DNA of 41,060 nucleotides, taken from NCBI GenBank assembly GCA_020832985.1, contig JAJHRE010000006.1, positions 1-41,060 of the forward strand. Reading direction: 5' to 3'. Position numbers and translations under genes: made by a program. Shown one piece after another: positions 1 through 7,417 of the stretch (the first letter of the stretch is position 1; every line of letters starts with the position of its first letter). The notes under the pieces were generated by a model, which saw only the letters and a list, made by a program, of their open reading frames with translations, was not told where the DNA came from and did no database searches. Origin of the DNA: Desulfurococcaceae archaeon. Its GTDB lineage: Archaea > Thermoproteota > Thermoprotei_A > Sulfolobales > NBVN01.

Positions 1-240
1 AACGTGATTAGGAAGCAAACACCTATAAACTTAACATATGAGAAACACCTATGGTTTGAGAAGGAAGTCAGAAGTGTTGCAAACATAACTAGAAATGATG
101 TGAGGGAATTACTTGAAATCATTAAGAAGAAACCAGTAGAGATACATGTTGAGGAGTATAGATTAGATCAAGTAAATGAAGTCTTAAGAAAGTTAAAAGC
201 AGCGAAAATCAAAGGATCTGCAGTCTTAAGAATCAGTTAA
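1..240 (+). CDS. Zinc-type alcohol dehydrogenase (MDR family), C-terminal end, 5' partial
   Basis: The reading frame is open from base 1, so the gene begins outside the window. The visible 79 residues match the end of medium-chain dehydrogenases: a strand ending in VRSVANIT, the helix DVRELLEIIKKK, and the closing segment EYRLDQVNEVLRKLK followed by IKGSAVLRI. In this family these residues close the catalytic domain around the Rossmann fold. The zinc and NAD(P) sites lie upstream and cannot be checked, so substrate and cofactor are unknown. The GTG at base 4 is probably an internal valine. The gene appears intact at its 3' end and is the last ordinary housekeeping-type gene before the decayed island. 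Confidence 0.75.
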   Translation, partial: NVIRKQTPINLTYEKHLWFEKEVRSVANITRNDVRELLEIIKKKPVEIHVEEYRLDQVNEVLRKLKAAKIKGSAVLRIS

Positions 241-392
241 CACTCTTAATGACTAAACCTCATAAAAGTAATCCTTACTTAAGTCCTTACCGAATATGAA
301 GGCATTAATAAATTCAATCTTGACTGTAGTGAGTAACTCACGTAATTAAATGGGGATACTATATGAGTACTATCCAACCTAGTGGAGATTAA

Positions 393-676
393 ACAAACAG
401 TTTGGTTATAGTTATAATTACTATTACTACTACGCAATCATTAACTCACAGAGTAACATCAGCACTACAACTAGCTATATCCACTACAGCCACCGTAGTT
501 AAGTCTATACCTATAACTACGACTGTAGTGAAGACTGAGATAGTAACGAATTACATCCCAGTAACTAATACCGTAATATGAGGTGGTTAAAGGTAGTGAG
601 GTGTTGTAATGGTAGGTACAAACTACTAGTAGTAGGTGTGGTAGTAGGGAGGAGGTTATTTAGAGATGGGAGTTGA
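393..676 (+). pseudogene. Remnant of a Thr-rich, C-terminally membrane-anchored surface protein
   Basis: From 393 to 582 one frame without a start codon reads a Thr/Val-rich stalk (ITITTTQS, STTATVVKSIPITTTVVKTE, NYIPVTNTVI). About 35 bases later another frame reads a hydrophobic stretch and a basic tail ending at 676 (LLVVGVVVGRRLFRDGS). This is the layout of the C-terminal end of archaeal cell-surface or solute-binding proteins: Thr-rich linker, membrane anchor, short basic tail. The intact protease at 30852-32843 has a similar Thr-rich linker and anchor. There is no start and at least one frame change, so this is most likely a decayed gene end. The rest of 241-811 shows no supported gene; 329-341 is a short palindrome (GTGAGT-A-ACTCAC). 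Confidence 0.4.
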
Positions 677-811
677 TGTGTGAGGTTCTTAAACGTTAAT
701 ATCTTCACGTAATTCCTAGATTTACGGTCAGTTGTATAAGCTTTACATAACTGTTTTACGTAAGATATACTTATATTTCTCATCTTACAGAATTATTTTA
801 TAGGGGCTTAA

Positions 812-1039
812 ATGTCTAGTATCATATGTGTTAGAATTCCTCGAGAATTAAAGGAGAGGATAGGGAGGGTTAGTAATGTTAATTGGAGTGAGTTGATAAG
901 GAAGTTCATAGAGGAAACTATATCTCATTTAGAGGTTGAGGAATTGCTTAGGAGGATTGAGAAAGACCTTGAAGATGTTCCAGTACTCCCAGCAGGTACG
1001 GTAGCTAGGTGGATAAGAGTTGACAGGGATAGTCATTGA
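812..1039 (+). CDS. VapB-type ribbon-helix-helix antitoxin
   Basis: A 75-residue protein with the VapB layout seen in Crenarchaea: an N-terminal strand and helix that should bind DNA (SSIICVRIPRELKERI, then NWSELIRKFIEE), a charged helix, and a C-terminal tail (VARWIRVDRDSH) of the kind that inserts into a VapC PIN toxin. It starts at ATG 812. The toxin gene that should follow is present only as a decayed stretch overlapping the 3' end, so this antitoxin probably lacks a working partner. Function is inferred from family resemblance; RHH proteins of this size can also be stand-alone regulators. Confidence 0.65.
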   Translation: MSSIICVRIPRELKERIGRVSNVNWSELIRKFIEETISHLEVEELLRRIEKDLEDVPVLPAGTVARWIRVDRDSH

Positions 1040-1185
1040 CTCAAGCATATCTTTATCATGTAGAGCACCTCTAACAACCGGGTTATCAAGAGACAACACG
1101 TTGTACCGTATGAGGGTATTTAAAGAGAATGTAAAGAGAATAAGTTTCATAAACTCCTCCACTTCTGCTGAGAACCTTAAATCAA
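1029..1185 (+). pseudogene. Decayed vapC PIN toxin start
   Basis: Overlapping the end of the VapB gene in another frame, bases 1029-1050 read IVIDSSI, the usual opening of a VapC PIN domain with its first acidic residue. The downstream sequence keeps toxin-like pieces (VFKENVKRI) but in shifting frames and without a start codon. Position (directly after, and overlapping, a VapB gene) supports the call; sequence support is short. Most likely the remains of the cognate toxin. Confidence 0.35.
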
Positions 1186-1419
1186 ATGCATAGCCACGAT
1201 TTTAAGATCCTCAATTAGTTCATACCATTGCACAACTCTGTGAACACCCAGAGGGCGTAGATATTCAAAACTTTCTGATATGCTTTTTGGAGCATACATT
1301 TCAAGTTTCTTAACTCCCTCACGCAAAAATTCTTCTCCAAAAACATTTAGTAAAAAATTGCCTAAGGACTCTATAAACATTTGCTGATTTTTAATATTAT
1401 GCCAATTAATAGGAGACAT
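1177..1419 (-). CDS. Hypothetical protein, 80 aa
   Basis: The family is not recognised. The protein is mixed helical, starts MSPINWHNIKN and ends EDLKIVAMHLI, with aromatic and basic positions (FEYLRPLGVHRVVQWYELI) that suggest a folded domain. An A/T-rich TATA-like element lies 35-46 bases upstream of ATG 1419, a typical archaeal spacing, which argues that it is expressed and not a chance frame. The short length and the decayed neighbours mean it could be a fragment of a longer gene. It is convergent with the VapB/VapC remnant. Confidence 0.45.
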   Translation of the reverse strand: MSPINWHNIKNQQMFIESLGNFLLNVFGEEFLREGVKKLEMYAPKSISESFEYLRPLGVHRVVQWYELIEDLKIVAMHLI

Positions 1420-1451
1420 TATTCACATACACTATATGTGGATATAATCAT

Positions 1452-1467
1452 CATATTTATATTTATT
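1452..1467 (-). promoter_or_regulatory. TATA-like element upstream of the 80-aa gene
   Basis: On the minus strand the segment reads AATAAATATAAATATG, a good archaeal TATA box, about 35-46 bases before ATG 1419. Transcription would begin close to 1425-1430, giving a short leader. Confidence 0.45.
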
Positions 1468-1636
1468 ACATCTAGCATGTTGGTATTTAAACTACGTACT
1501 TATTCATAGTTTTAACCTTCTTGAGGAGCTCCCCCACTAACTTAAACAACTCCATTAATCTTAGGATTATAGAGCTTGATGGTTATGCTGTTTGGGTAAT
1601 CCTTATATAGGTTTACCTAGCTTATAGTTATAGTGA

Positions 1637-1873
1637 TTGGAAGTGGGGTACGTAACTATTTCAGCTAAGATACCTAGGAGGTTGAAGGAATTACTAGATA
1701 AGTATGGTATTAAGCCGGGGCCTGTTATTAGGAGGGCTCTTGAGGAGGAGGTTAAGAAGCATATACTAGCTGAGCTCGAGGAGAAAGCTAAAGGGTTTTC
1801 TGAGAAACTATCCCATATAAGTGATGATGAGGAGGTAGTATCCTTGATACATGAGGATAGAGAGAAAAGGTAG
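1637..1873 (+). CDS. Orphan VapB-type antitoxin
   Basis: A 78-residue RHH-type protein: VTISAKIPRRLKELL (strand and first helix), GPVIRRALEEEVKKH (second helix), a charged linker, and the tail EEVVSLIHEDREKR, close to the S-I-R-E-D-R tail of crenarchaeal VapB antitoxins. The start at 1637 is TTG; the core domain begins a few codons later. No PIN gene follows within the next 300 bases, so it is either an orphan or acts on a toxin elsewhere. Its tail closely resembles that of the intact VapB at 13090-13320. Confidence 0.65.
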   Translation: MEVGYVTISAKIPRRLKELLDKYGIKPGPVIRRALEEEVKKHILAELEEKAKGFSEKLSHISDDEEVVSLIHEDREKR

Positions 1874-2008
1874 TTTTAAAGTCACATTAATGTAGTTATC
1901 AACCTTTTAAAGAGAATGCTTGAAGCTGTTGCTCACAAATTCACAGTAGACCTATGCTATTTATAAATCCTTTAATACCATATTAGAAAGAATGCTTTTT
2001 ACTGCATC

Positions 2009-2069
2009 GTTAAGTTACTTGAACTTAACTCTTTAACGTAGACTTAGGCATCTTAATATCTAAGTCTAC
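2009..2069. terminator. Two adjacent hairpins in a convergent intergenic region
   Basis: GTTAAGTT (2009-2016) pairs perfectly with AACTTAAC (2022-2029) across a 5-base loop, and GTAGACTTAG (2038-2047) pairs perfectly with CTAAGTCTAC (2060-2069) across a 12-base loop. They lie between the ends of the VapB gene (+) and the aspartyl protease gene (-). Their position suits a bidirectional stop or processing signal, but archaeal terminators do not need hairpins, so a protein-binding palindrome or a mobile-element relic is equally possible. The rest of 1874-2182 shows nothing else. Confidence 0.35.
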
Positions 2070-2182
2070 TGAAATTAAAAATCTCGGTAGTAGAAGTTAA
2101 GCATGTAATAGCTAATTATAGATGATATTTAAAATCGTAGTTGTTCTTTAAGAGTGATATGTATATCACTAGTTGTAAGTTG

Positions 2183-2578
2183 TTAGAGCATTAGTGGTAG
2201 CCCCTTAATTAGTCTTCCTGTTACTGGGTCTACTCTAAAACCCATCTGCTCTAAGGCTACAACACCTATTAGAGGTGAGGTCCCTTTAGGTCTTTTAATT
2301 ATTGGTGATAAGGCTAGTCTATCCTCTATGAATATTACTGCATAACCGTAAAGTTCGATCTTTACAGTACCATCAGCGGTCTCAGCTTCATGTTCACTTA
2401 GTTTAAAAAGTCCTAACTCCTTAATAACATCCTCAGGTAATGCAGGGAATGTTGCTCCCGTATCTACTAAGGCATTAACATCAATTCTCCTAACATCCTC
2501 CAACTTTAACTCACCCCTTAAAAACCTAGCATAGTCAAGACCATTAACAAACCTCGCCTTCACGTATATATGACCCAC
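2183..2578 (-). CDS. Small retropepsin-like aspartyl protease, intact copy
   Basis: A 131-residue protein with the active-site signature ALVDTGAT near residues 36-43 (catalytic Asp in DTG), followed by the flap region and the second hydrophobic element SPLIGVVALEQMG, and ending with the family tail VDPVTGRLIKGLPLML. This is the size of single-domain clan AA proteases that work as homodimers. The start is GTG 2578, supported by GGAGGT about 9 bases upstream and by the conserved opening GH(I/V). No secretion signal is visible, so it should act in the cytoplasm. The substrate is unknown. Five other traces of the same family lie within the next 14 kb. Confidence 0.75.
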   Translation of the reverse strand: MGHIYVKARFVNGLDYARFLRGELKLEDVRRIDVNALVDTGATFPALPEDVIKELGLFKLSEHEAETADGTVKIELYGYAVIFIEDRLALSPIIKRPKGTSPLIGVVALEQMGFRVDPVTGRLIKGLPLML

Positions 2579-2654
2579 TATAAGATACCTCCGATAGATA
2601 GGAAGCTTAAAAAAGTTTAAACTATTTATTTAATCTCATACTCACTAGTATACA

Positions 2655-3038
2655 GTGAAATACCTCGAGGGGTTCCTACAGAACTTGACGGGGAGTATAA
2701 TTGCTGTCATATATAATATGGTAGTTGGTATTGTAGGGAGGGATGTAGTACGTGATGTTAAGACATATAATGACCCTGATTACGGTTTTGTGATTAGGTT
2801 TGATGTTGATTTAGATGCTAAAGAAACTCTAGAATTATGGTTAAGGATTGCTAAGATGTTTCCATATACTAGATATGGTGTTATCATAGGGTTTAGATGG
2901 ATGGGAAAGGACAATGTATCTGAAGATGAGCTTGTTAGCTATATAGTTAAGATAATGGTTGTAGCTGGTCTTAGACCATTAGCTAGGAAACCTTTGAATA
3001 TTATGGAAGAGCTTGCTGAGGAGCGGGATAAGAGGTAA
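2655..3038 (+). CDS. Unknown 127-aa protein coupled to a PIN toxin gene (putative antitoxin)
   Basis: Starts at GTG 2655 and ends in TAATG, so its stop overlaps the ATG of the downstream PIN-domain gene; that coupling is typical of toxin-antitoxin operons. The protein is not an RHH or AbrB type: it has an N-terminal hydrophobic helix (GSIIAVIYNMVVGIVG), an alternating strand region (YGFVIRFDVDLDAKETLELWL, split around residues 47-67), and a charged tail (IMEELAEERDKR) reminiscent of antitoxin tails. I do not recognise the family. A truncated second copy of its first codons occurs at 4159-4206. It is probably the antitoxin of a non-standard PIN module; a role unrelated to toxins is possible. 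Confidence 0.5.
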   Translation: MKYLEGFLQNLTGSIIAVIYNMVVGIVGRDVVRDVKTYNDPDYGFVIRFDVDLDAKETLELWLRIAKMFPYTRYGVIIGFRWMGKDNVSEDELVSYIVKIMVVAGLRPLARKPLNIMEELAEERDKR

Positions 3039-3214
3039 TGGCTTATCTCGACACAAATGTCATTATTGGTTACTGCTTCCTACAGGATGCTAATCATCGA
3101 AACGCTGTTCGTGTTATAAAGCGATTACAGGGATTAGATGTAGAGAGGTTTTATTGCTCACCTTCCACACTTATGAACTCACTCCTACATATCGAGAAAT
3201 ATAGATGTACTTGA
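3038..3214 (+). pseudogene. Truncated PIN-domain toxin
   Basis: The 58-residue frame begins MAYLDTNVIIGYCF, the first strand of a PIN nuclease with its metal-binding Asp, and continues to HIEKYRCT before a TGA at 3212-3214. PIN domains normally run to about 130 residues with two to three further acidic positions, which are missing. The following bases to about 3440 do not restore a PIN frame. The start overlaps the stop of the 127-aa gene by one base. It most likely lost function by a nonsense or frameshift change, leaving the upstream partner alone. Confidence 0.6.
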
Positions 3215-3442
3215 ACTATCTCCAGAACTACAAGTCTACCATACTTACCGTAGATGTAGATACTAATATGGGATAGTTTCATTAGGATGGTAATCAAAAG
3301 TTATTTCCATCAACAACAGCAGCAAAAACATTAGCTCATCAACCATTACGAAAACCTCCACTAAGATCCTCAACTTATCACAAGATGGTTAAACACGTCA
3401 TAGTCTGTACTCTTATAAAACTTCATAACAATATTATATTAG

Positions 3443-3844
3443 GTGAATGAGATGGTGGTGATAGTAAAGGAGAGGAAGGAGGATAGAATGATAATAGCTG
3501 GAAGAAACGTTGATGATATAGTAAATATGATACGTGAGTTAGAGGAATTAGAAAGAAGTATAGATGAAGTACCGATAGGAAGTATTGATAAAGCTATGAA
3601 GGATATACTTAAATACAGAGATATTATTGAGGAACTTCATTATGAAGAAACTAGGAGGATCATAGAATTAGCAGAGAAGGCTTCAAAAACGTCTAGTGTA
3701 GAGAAGAAACGAAGTGCGTTTAAAGAGATTGTTGAGTCTTTAAAGGATATGCTTAGTAAATTGAAAGAATCAAGAGCTATTGAGTCAGTAACAACTGCAA
3801 TTGAAGTCTTCAAACTGATAGTGGAGATACTTCAATTAATCTAA
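3443..3844 (+). CDS. Helical, coiled-coil-like hypothetical protein
   Basis: A 133-residue protein with no recognised family. It is strongly helical and charged: short N-terminal strand (MVVIVKERKEDRMIIAG), then helices with heptad-like spacing (DDIVNMIRELEELERS, EETRRIIELAEKASK, FKEIVESLKDMLSKLKES) and a hydrophobic C-terminal helix (AIEVFKLIVEILQLI). It has GTG at 3443 or ATG at 3452 as start; an A/T-rich promoter-like stretch lies at about 3414-3440. Such proteins often mediate oligomerisation, but nothing in the sequence points to a specific role. Confidence 0.5.
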   Translation: MNEMVVIVKERKEDRMIIAGRNVDDIVNMIRELEELERSIDEVPIGSIDKAMKDILKYRDIIEELHYEETRRIIELAEKASKTSSVEKKRSAFKEIVESLKDMLSKLKESRAIESVTTAIEVFKLIVEILQLI

Positions 3845-4158
3845 TTTTAACTTTATCATCGCTCATATATGATAGGATTGTTGTAAAGTCTTCTACAGTC
3901 TCTCTTAACGCCTGCTAACCCATTATCAACTAGTGATTTAGAGTATGTACAATATCGTTGTAAAGCTTTTCCTCTCTTAATGAATTCCTTAATAATATTT
4001 ATTTTAAGTTTGAATTCCTTCTAACTTAATCCAACTTAATCCTTCACCATCTCTACAGCTTCATCACCACTTACTGGGTCTGCAACTATTACCTCTAGTA
4101 ATCCATCAGATAATCATGCCTAATCAGACTTCTTCTTCATTTTCTTCATTAGTATATA

Positions 4159-4206
4159 GTGAAACACCTTAAAGGAAGATTCTTACAGAACTCATCGAGT
4201 GTTTGA
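4159..4206 (+). repeat. Truncated duplicate of the 5' end of the 127-aa gene
   Basis: The frame GTG 4159 to TGA 4204-4206 reads MKHLKGRFLQNSSSV, matching MKYLEGFLQNLTGS at the start of the gene at 2655. The match extends upstream at DNA level (TTAGTATATAGTGAAA versus CTAGTATACAGTGAAA). It is therefore a copy of the promoter-proximal part of that gene. The rest of 3845-4217 holds no supported gene; on the minus strand at about 4043-4107 a short open stretch ends ADPVSGDEAVEMVKD, possibly another gene-end relic. Confidence 0.5.
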
Positions 4207-4217
4207 AAGAGTGTTAC

Positions 4218-4736
4218 TTATGGGTCTTCTTCTAGTTGTTTAAGTTTATTTTCATAATCTTTGAAGTCATTCTCACCTTGAAGTCTACTCACATCAATAT
4301 CTTTTGCCCACTTACTTAAGTAGTCCTTACTATAGTCTCTAACATTCTTTAACCTCCTAAGTTCGTGTTCAGGGTCTTGCCTACACTTAACCCTATCCCC
4401 TCCAAGTCCTATACATAGCCAAGACTCATGTTTTAAGTCAACATAAACGGTATCGATACGGATATTATCTGGGATCCTCTTGAAAATCTCCTCTATACAA
4501 CTCTTTACCTTATTAGGATTACTCTCAGTATCTATAATGATTAGGGCCTTAGCATCCTCACGATCAATTCTAGCAATAATCTTACCTCTTAACCCAGGAT
4601 TACACTTACCTGTAGGTAGTCTCTCAATTTTAGGATTGAAATCATTACCTAATACTCCAATATCTTTAAGCTTCTCCACTATAATTCTGTGAAATTGTAC
4701 ACCGTACGTATCCTCAACAAATACTAGTTTCCTCAT
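4218..4736 (-). CDS. Toprim-like nuclease subunit paired with an OLD-like ATPase
   Basis: A 172-residue protein with a Toprim-like pattern: a first strand with a conserved acidic residue (RKLVFVEDTYG), a later strand ending in an acidic pair (ALIIIDTES), and a segment VYVDLKHESWLCIGLGGD that resembles the E-x-W-L region of small Toprim proteins of the DUF3226/DUF4276 kind. The start, ATG 4736, lies 17 bases after the end of the ATPase gene on the same strand, so the two are probably one operon. In OLD-type and PARIS-type defence systems an ABC-like ATPase works with a Toprim nuclease. By analogy this would be the effector, but no experiment is implied. Assignment to Toprim is by motif only. 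Confidence 0.5.
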   Translation of the reverse strand: MRKLVFVEDTYGVQFHRIIVEKLKDIGVLGNDFNPKIERLPTGKCNPGLRGKIIARIDREDAKALIIIDTESNPNKVKSCIEEIFKRIPDNIRIDTVYVDLKHESWLCIGLGGDRVKCRQDPEHELRRLKNVRDYSKDYLSKWAKDIDVSRLQGENDFKDYENKLKQLEEDP

Positions 4737-4753
4737 TAGAGAACCCGTTAGGA

Positions 4754-6223
4754 CTACTTCACAGTCCTACCGTAGAGTATGTATTCAGAGTGTGATACCC
4801 CAAGCTCTAATAACTTCTTCCTAACAGCTTCAACATCCTCAATATATTCAATATTTGTAGATCCGTCAGAACCTCTAGAAACAATAACTACTCTATCGAG
4901 GTCAACTAAATCAATAATAGCTGGTGAGTGGGTAGCTACTACTACAGGTATCTCAAGATTATTTAAGAAGTCAAAGACCTTCTGGATAGCCTCAACATGA
5001 AGACTATTCTCAACCTCATCAATTAAGAGTATAGATGGTTTAAGCTCAACAGCAGTAGCAATAGCTAAAACCTTAATAATACCATCAGCAACATTAGGTG
5101 GTGGGAGTTCTACAGAACCCTCCCTAACAACAAAGAAAACCCTATTAGCAACACTTCTAAACTCTAATGAAATATCACCGAATACCTCCCTCAAAAACTC
5201 CTCAACTACATCAACCCTCCTCTCAGCAGCAAGCCTATAAAGTATCTGAGGTAAATTACGAACTCTAACATCTAAACGCTCACTAACACCGAAAGCTTGA
5301 GGCTCACTAATAGCCCCAATATCAGGATGCTTAAGTAAAACAACCTTTCCAAGAATACTTTCAAGATGTCTAATTATGTCGTAGAGCTCTAGTAGATCAG
5401 TAGAATAACCTTTAAATTCTGTGGGATTACATGGTTCGTAAAGTACTATGAGTGGTATGGCGCCTACATGCGTAGCCCCCCTAATGAATGGTAATAATAT
5501 GTTCAATGACATACCTTTATCTATGAAATCCTCAGAGAGGATAGAGTAAGGCAAGGATGTAAATGGAAAGTCAATGAGTACTCTATACATAAATCTAGGC
5601 TCTCTAATAGGTATTGAGTAGAGTTGTAAAAATTCATCCTTCGATTCTTGAGAAAGTTTCTTTAATTCCATTAGCCTATCTATAGCTCGTTTTAGTGAGT
5701 CTTGAGAGATGGGTTGTAATTCCTTACCATATTCACTCAAAACTTCTAAATACTTGTCGAGGTGTTCCCTATTTATGAATACGTCAAGGCTATTCTTAGT
5801 AAATATTAGTTTTGATGTTCTGAAATCGAGGGTTAGTTGAGCTGGTTCAATACTACTTCTATCGGGGGTTATTGTGAAGGCTATGCTTGTTTTAATGTGG
5901 TGTTTAACGTATTTATCCTCGAATCTCGTAGTGACTCTGAGTAGTATGTCGTAACGTATTGGGTTCTCTATATTCTTCATGAAGAATATGTCTTCAGGAC
6001 TCCAATAATGTGGTAGGTGTGGTGTGTATGGGATTTTCAGTAGTTCTTCTCTCGATATAGCTCTTGATAAGAAGTATATTGCTTCGAGAATATTTGTCTT
6101 ACCAGCCCTATTCGGCCCTACAAGAAGGTTTATACCTGGTTTAAGTCTTAATGTTATCCTCCTTATACTTTTGAAGTTCTCAATAACTATCTCCTCAGGA
6201 AATACCTTAATCTCTTCAACCAC
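4754..6223 (-). CDS. OLD/RecF-like AAA ATPase of a two-gene defence-like unit
   Basis: A 489-residue ATPase. The N-terminus has FKSIRRITLRLKPG followed by Walker A GPNRAGKT (residues 36-43); the C-terminal third has Walker B (ILLIDEVENSLH) and a switch histidine segment (VVVATHSPAIIDL). This is the AAA15/AAA21 architecture of OLD and related overcoming-lysogenisation-type proteins. The centre (about residues 100-330) is unlike anything I recognise and may be the sensor or dimer arm. It ends without its own Toprim domain, which appears to be supplied by the next gene downstream. The start is GTG 6223. Motifs are intact, so it is probably active. Confidence 0.75.
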   Translation of the reverse strand: MVEEIKVFPEEIVIENFKSIRRITLRLKPGINLLVGPNRAGKTNILEAIYFLSRAISREELLKIPYTPHLPHYWSPEDIFFMKNIENPIRYDILLRVTTRFEDKYVKHHIKTSIAFTITPDRSSIEPAQLTLDFRTSKLIFTKNSLDVFINREHLDKYLEVLSEYGKELQPISQDSLKRAIDRLMELKKLSQESKDEFLQLYSIPIREPRFMYRVLIDFPFTSLPYSILSEDFIDKGMSLNILLPFIRGATHVGAIPLIVLYEPCNPTEFKGYSTDLLELYDIIRHLESILGKVVLLKHPDIGAISEPQAFGVSERLDVRVRNLPQILYRLAAERRVDVVEEFLREVFGDISLEFRSVANRVFFVVREGSVELPPPNVADGIIKVLAIATAVELKPSILLIDEVENSLHVEAIQKVFDFLNNLEIPVVVATHSPAIIDLVDLDRVVIVSRGSDGSTNIEYIEDVEAVRKKLLELGVSHSEYILYGRTVK

Positions 6224-6304
6224 TCTAACACCTACCTACGCTACCTACAGTACTTAGGATTAAATACATTTAAACCTACTGTAACTGTAAGACATATTTA
6301 ATAG

Positions 6305-6369
6305 TTTAACCTCGTAAATAACTAAACCTGCTAGGACATAGAATCTTACCTGTAGTAGGGTCTACCTCT
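6305..6369 (-). pseudogene. C-terminal fragment of a retropepsin-like protease gene
   Basis: The minus strand reads EVDPTTGKIL followed by a short tail and stop; a stop also precedes it directly. It matches the family tail VDPVTGRL of the intact copies. With the N-terminal fragment at 6965-7135 it may be the two ends of one gene split by the segment carrying the HEPN gene. Confidence 0.4.
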
Positions 6370-6490
6370 TAAAGAGTTCATAAACTTTTGTGTAAATTTT
6401 CATAGCTGAAAGAATTGAATTAAGCTTCAGCTATACACTTATTAGCGTAGCTAGCACTCTATTTCTTTAAAGTGCTACGGAGGTAGAGGG

Positions 6491-6901
6491 TTAAATCCTC
6501 TTTATCAGCTTCTCTACATCTTCTATTAGCTTCTCAACTTTTCTAAGTTCTTCTTCAACTTCTTCATGTGTTAGAATACCGCTGTAGAAGTCATCGTTAT
6601 GTAGTGTGCTTCTCCTAGCCTCAACCCTATCATATATCCTTAACTCTATAACTTCATGTATCTTCTTCGATAAATCCCTAAGCTTCCTCCTCCTATCAAC
6701 ATGGGTCTTAGCCTCCTCAGAACCGTAGCTGAGGAGTAGGGCATCAACAGCTTTAACTGTTGCTAACCAACCCTTCTCGCACGCATCCCTAATCCTCAAC
6801 ATATCCTCATTCTTAACACCCTCTCTAAGCTCTTCAAAAGCCTTAGACAGTACCCTTCTAGCCTCCTCAAGAATACTGAAAACTTCCAAAACCCCTAACA
6901 C
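6491..6901 (-). CDS. HEPN-domain protein, PaREP1-like
   Basis: A 136-residue all-helical protein. It opens with ARRVLSKAFEELREG, then a helix around KGWLATVKAVDALLLSYG, and carries RRSTLHNDDFYSG near residues 97-109, which fits the R-x4-6-H motif of HEPN ribonucleases. It resembles PaREP1-type proteins of Crenarchaea. HEPN proteins commonly act as toxins or RNA-cleaving effectors, often beside a nucleotidyltransferase; none is seen here. It is bracketed on the same strand by two fragments of an aspartyl protease gene. RNase activity is inferred from the motif only. Confidence 0.65.
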   Translation of the reverse strand: MLGVLEVFSILEEARRVLSKAFEELREGVKNEDMLRIRDACEKGWLATVKAVDALLLSYGSEEAKTHVDRRRKLRDLSKKIHEVIELRIYDRVEARRSTLHNDDFYSGILTHEEVEEELRKVEKLIEDVEKLIKRI

Positions 6902-6964
6902 CCGGGTTCAAACCTACATACCTATTAATAAGCTTTAGGCAATCAACATGAAAAGCATGTACCC

Positions 6965-7135
6965 TCACTCACAACCCCAATAACTCCGTGATACACTCCA
7001 AGCTCTCTGAACAAGGTTTTTACCAATCACAGGTAGCTGAAGTCCTTCAACAACCCTCTTAAGGATTACAGTGTCTGTAGCTCCTGTATCAACAAGAACT
7101 CTAACAGATACACTCCTACTGTAACAGATTCTAAG
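6965..7135 (-). pseudogene. N-terminal fragment of a retropepsin-like protease gene
   Basis: The frame reads SVSVRVLVDTGATDTVI, then LQLPVIGKNL, and runs into an unrelated end and stop at 6965. The DTG active site is preserved and the following segment matches LQLPVTGKS of the copy at 13669-14022. The flap and tail are missing and no start codon is visible, so it is a 5'-and-3'-truncated relic. It overlaps, antisense, the unknown start of the plus-strand fragment ending at 7417. Confidence 0.6.
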
Positions 7136-7243
7136 AAGATACGTAAATTAGCAAGTTTAAGGGGTTCGGAGAGCATATCTAAGATTGTTGGTAGTGTTTT
7201 AAGGGTCTTCACAGTATCCTTAAGCTATCCAGAGACTCCACTA

Positions 7244-7417
7244 ATGTTTAATTGGTTTGAAATAACGGTCTCACCAGATATTAATGCCCCTACTAAACGT
7301 ATTGCGATTTCCATCATTGCACGTGCTGATAACTCTAACAAAGCTATTGAGCTTTTGAAGAATATACCGGAGATTTTAGGAGTAGTTAGGGAGGTTCTGG
7401 AGGAGGTGAGGTTATGA
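7244..7417 (+). pseudogene. 3' fragment of an unknown gene
   Basis: From ATG 7244 the frame gives 57 residues (MFNWFEITVSPDINAP to REVLEEVRL). The same frame stays open upstream to about 7100 with coding-like residues (SISKIVGSVLRVFTVSLSYPE) but no start, so the real gene was longer and lost its 5' end. The stop overlaps the next ATG as ATGA (7414-7417), showing that the two were translated together. The family is not recognised; an alternating-strand character (KRIAISIIARADNSN) suggests a ligand-binding or regulatory domain. Confidence 0.4.

Noticed and set aside
405-600. ACT/AGT-rich stretch as a possible CRISPR or tandem repeat
   Set aside because: No regular unit or spacer length; the pattern comes from Thr/Val codons of a protein stalk.
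565-783. Minus-strand 72-aa open frame
   Set aside because: Ser/Thr/Leu-rich composition and it lies antisense to the surface-protein relic; no promoter or family signal.
929-1162. Minus-strand 77-aa open frame
   Set aside because: Antisense to the VapB/VapC region, whose plus-strand reading explains the sequence better.
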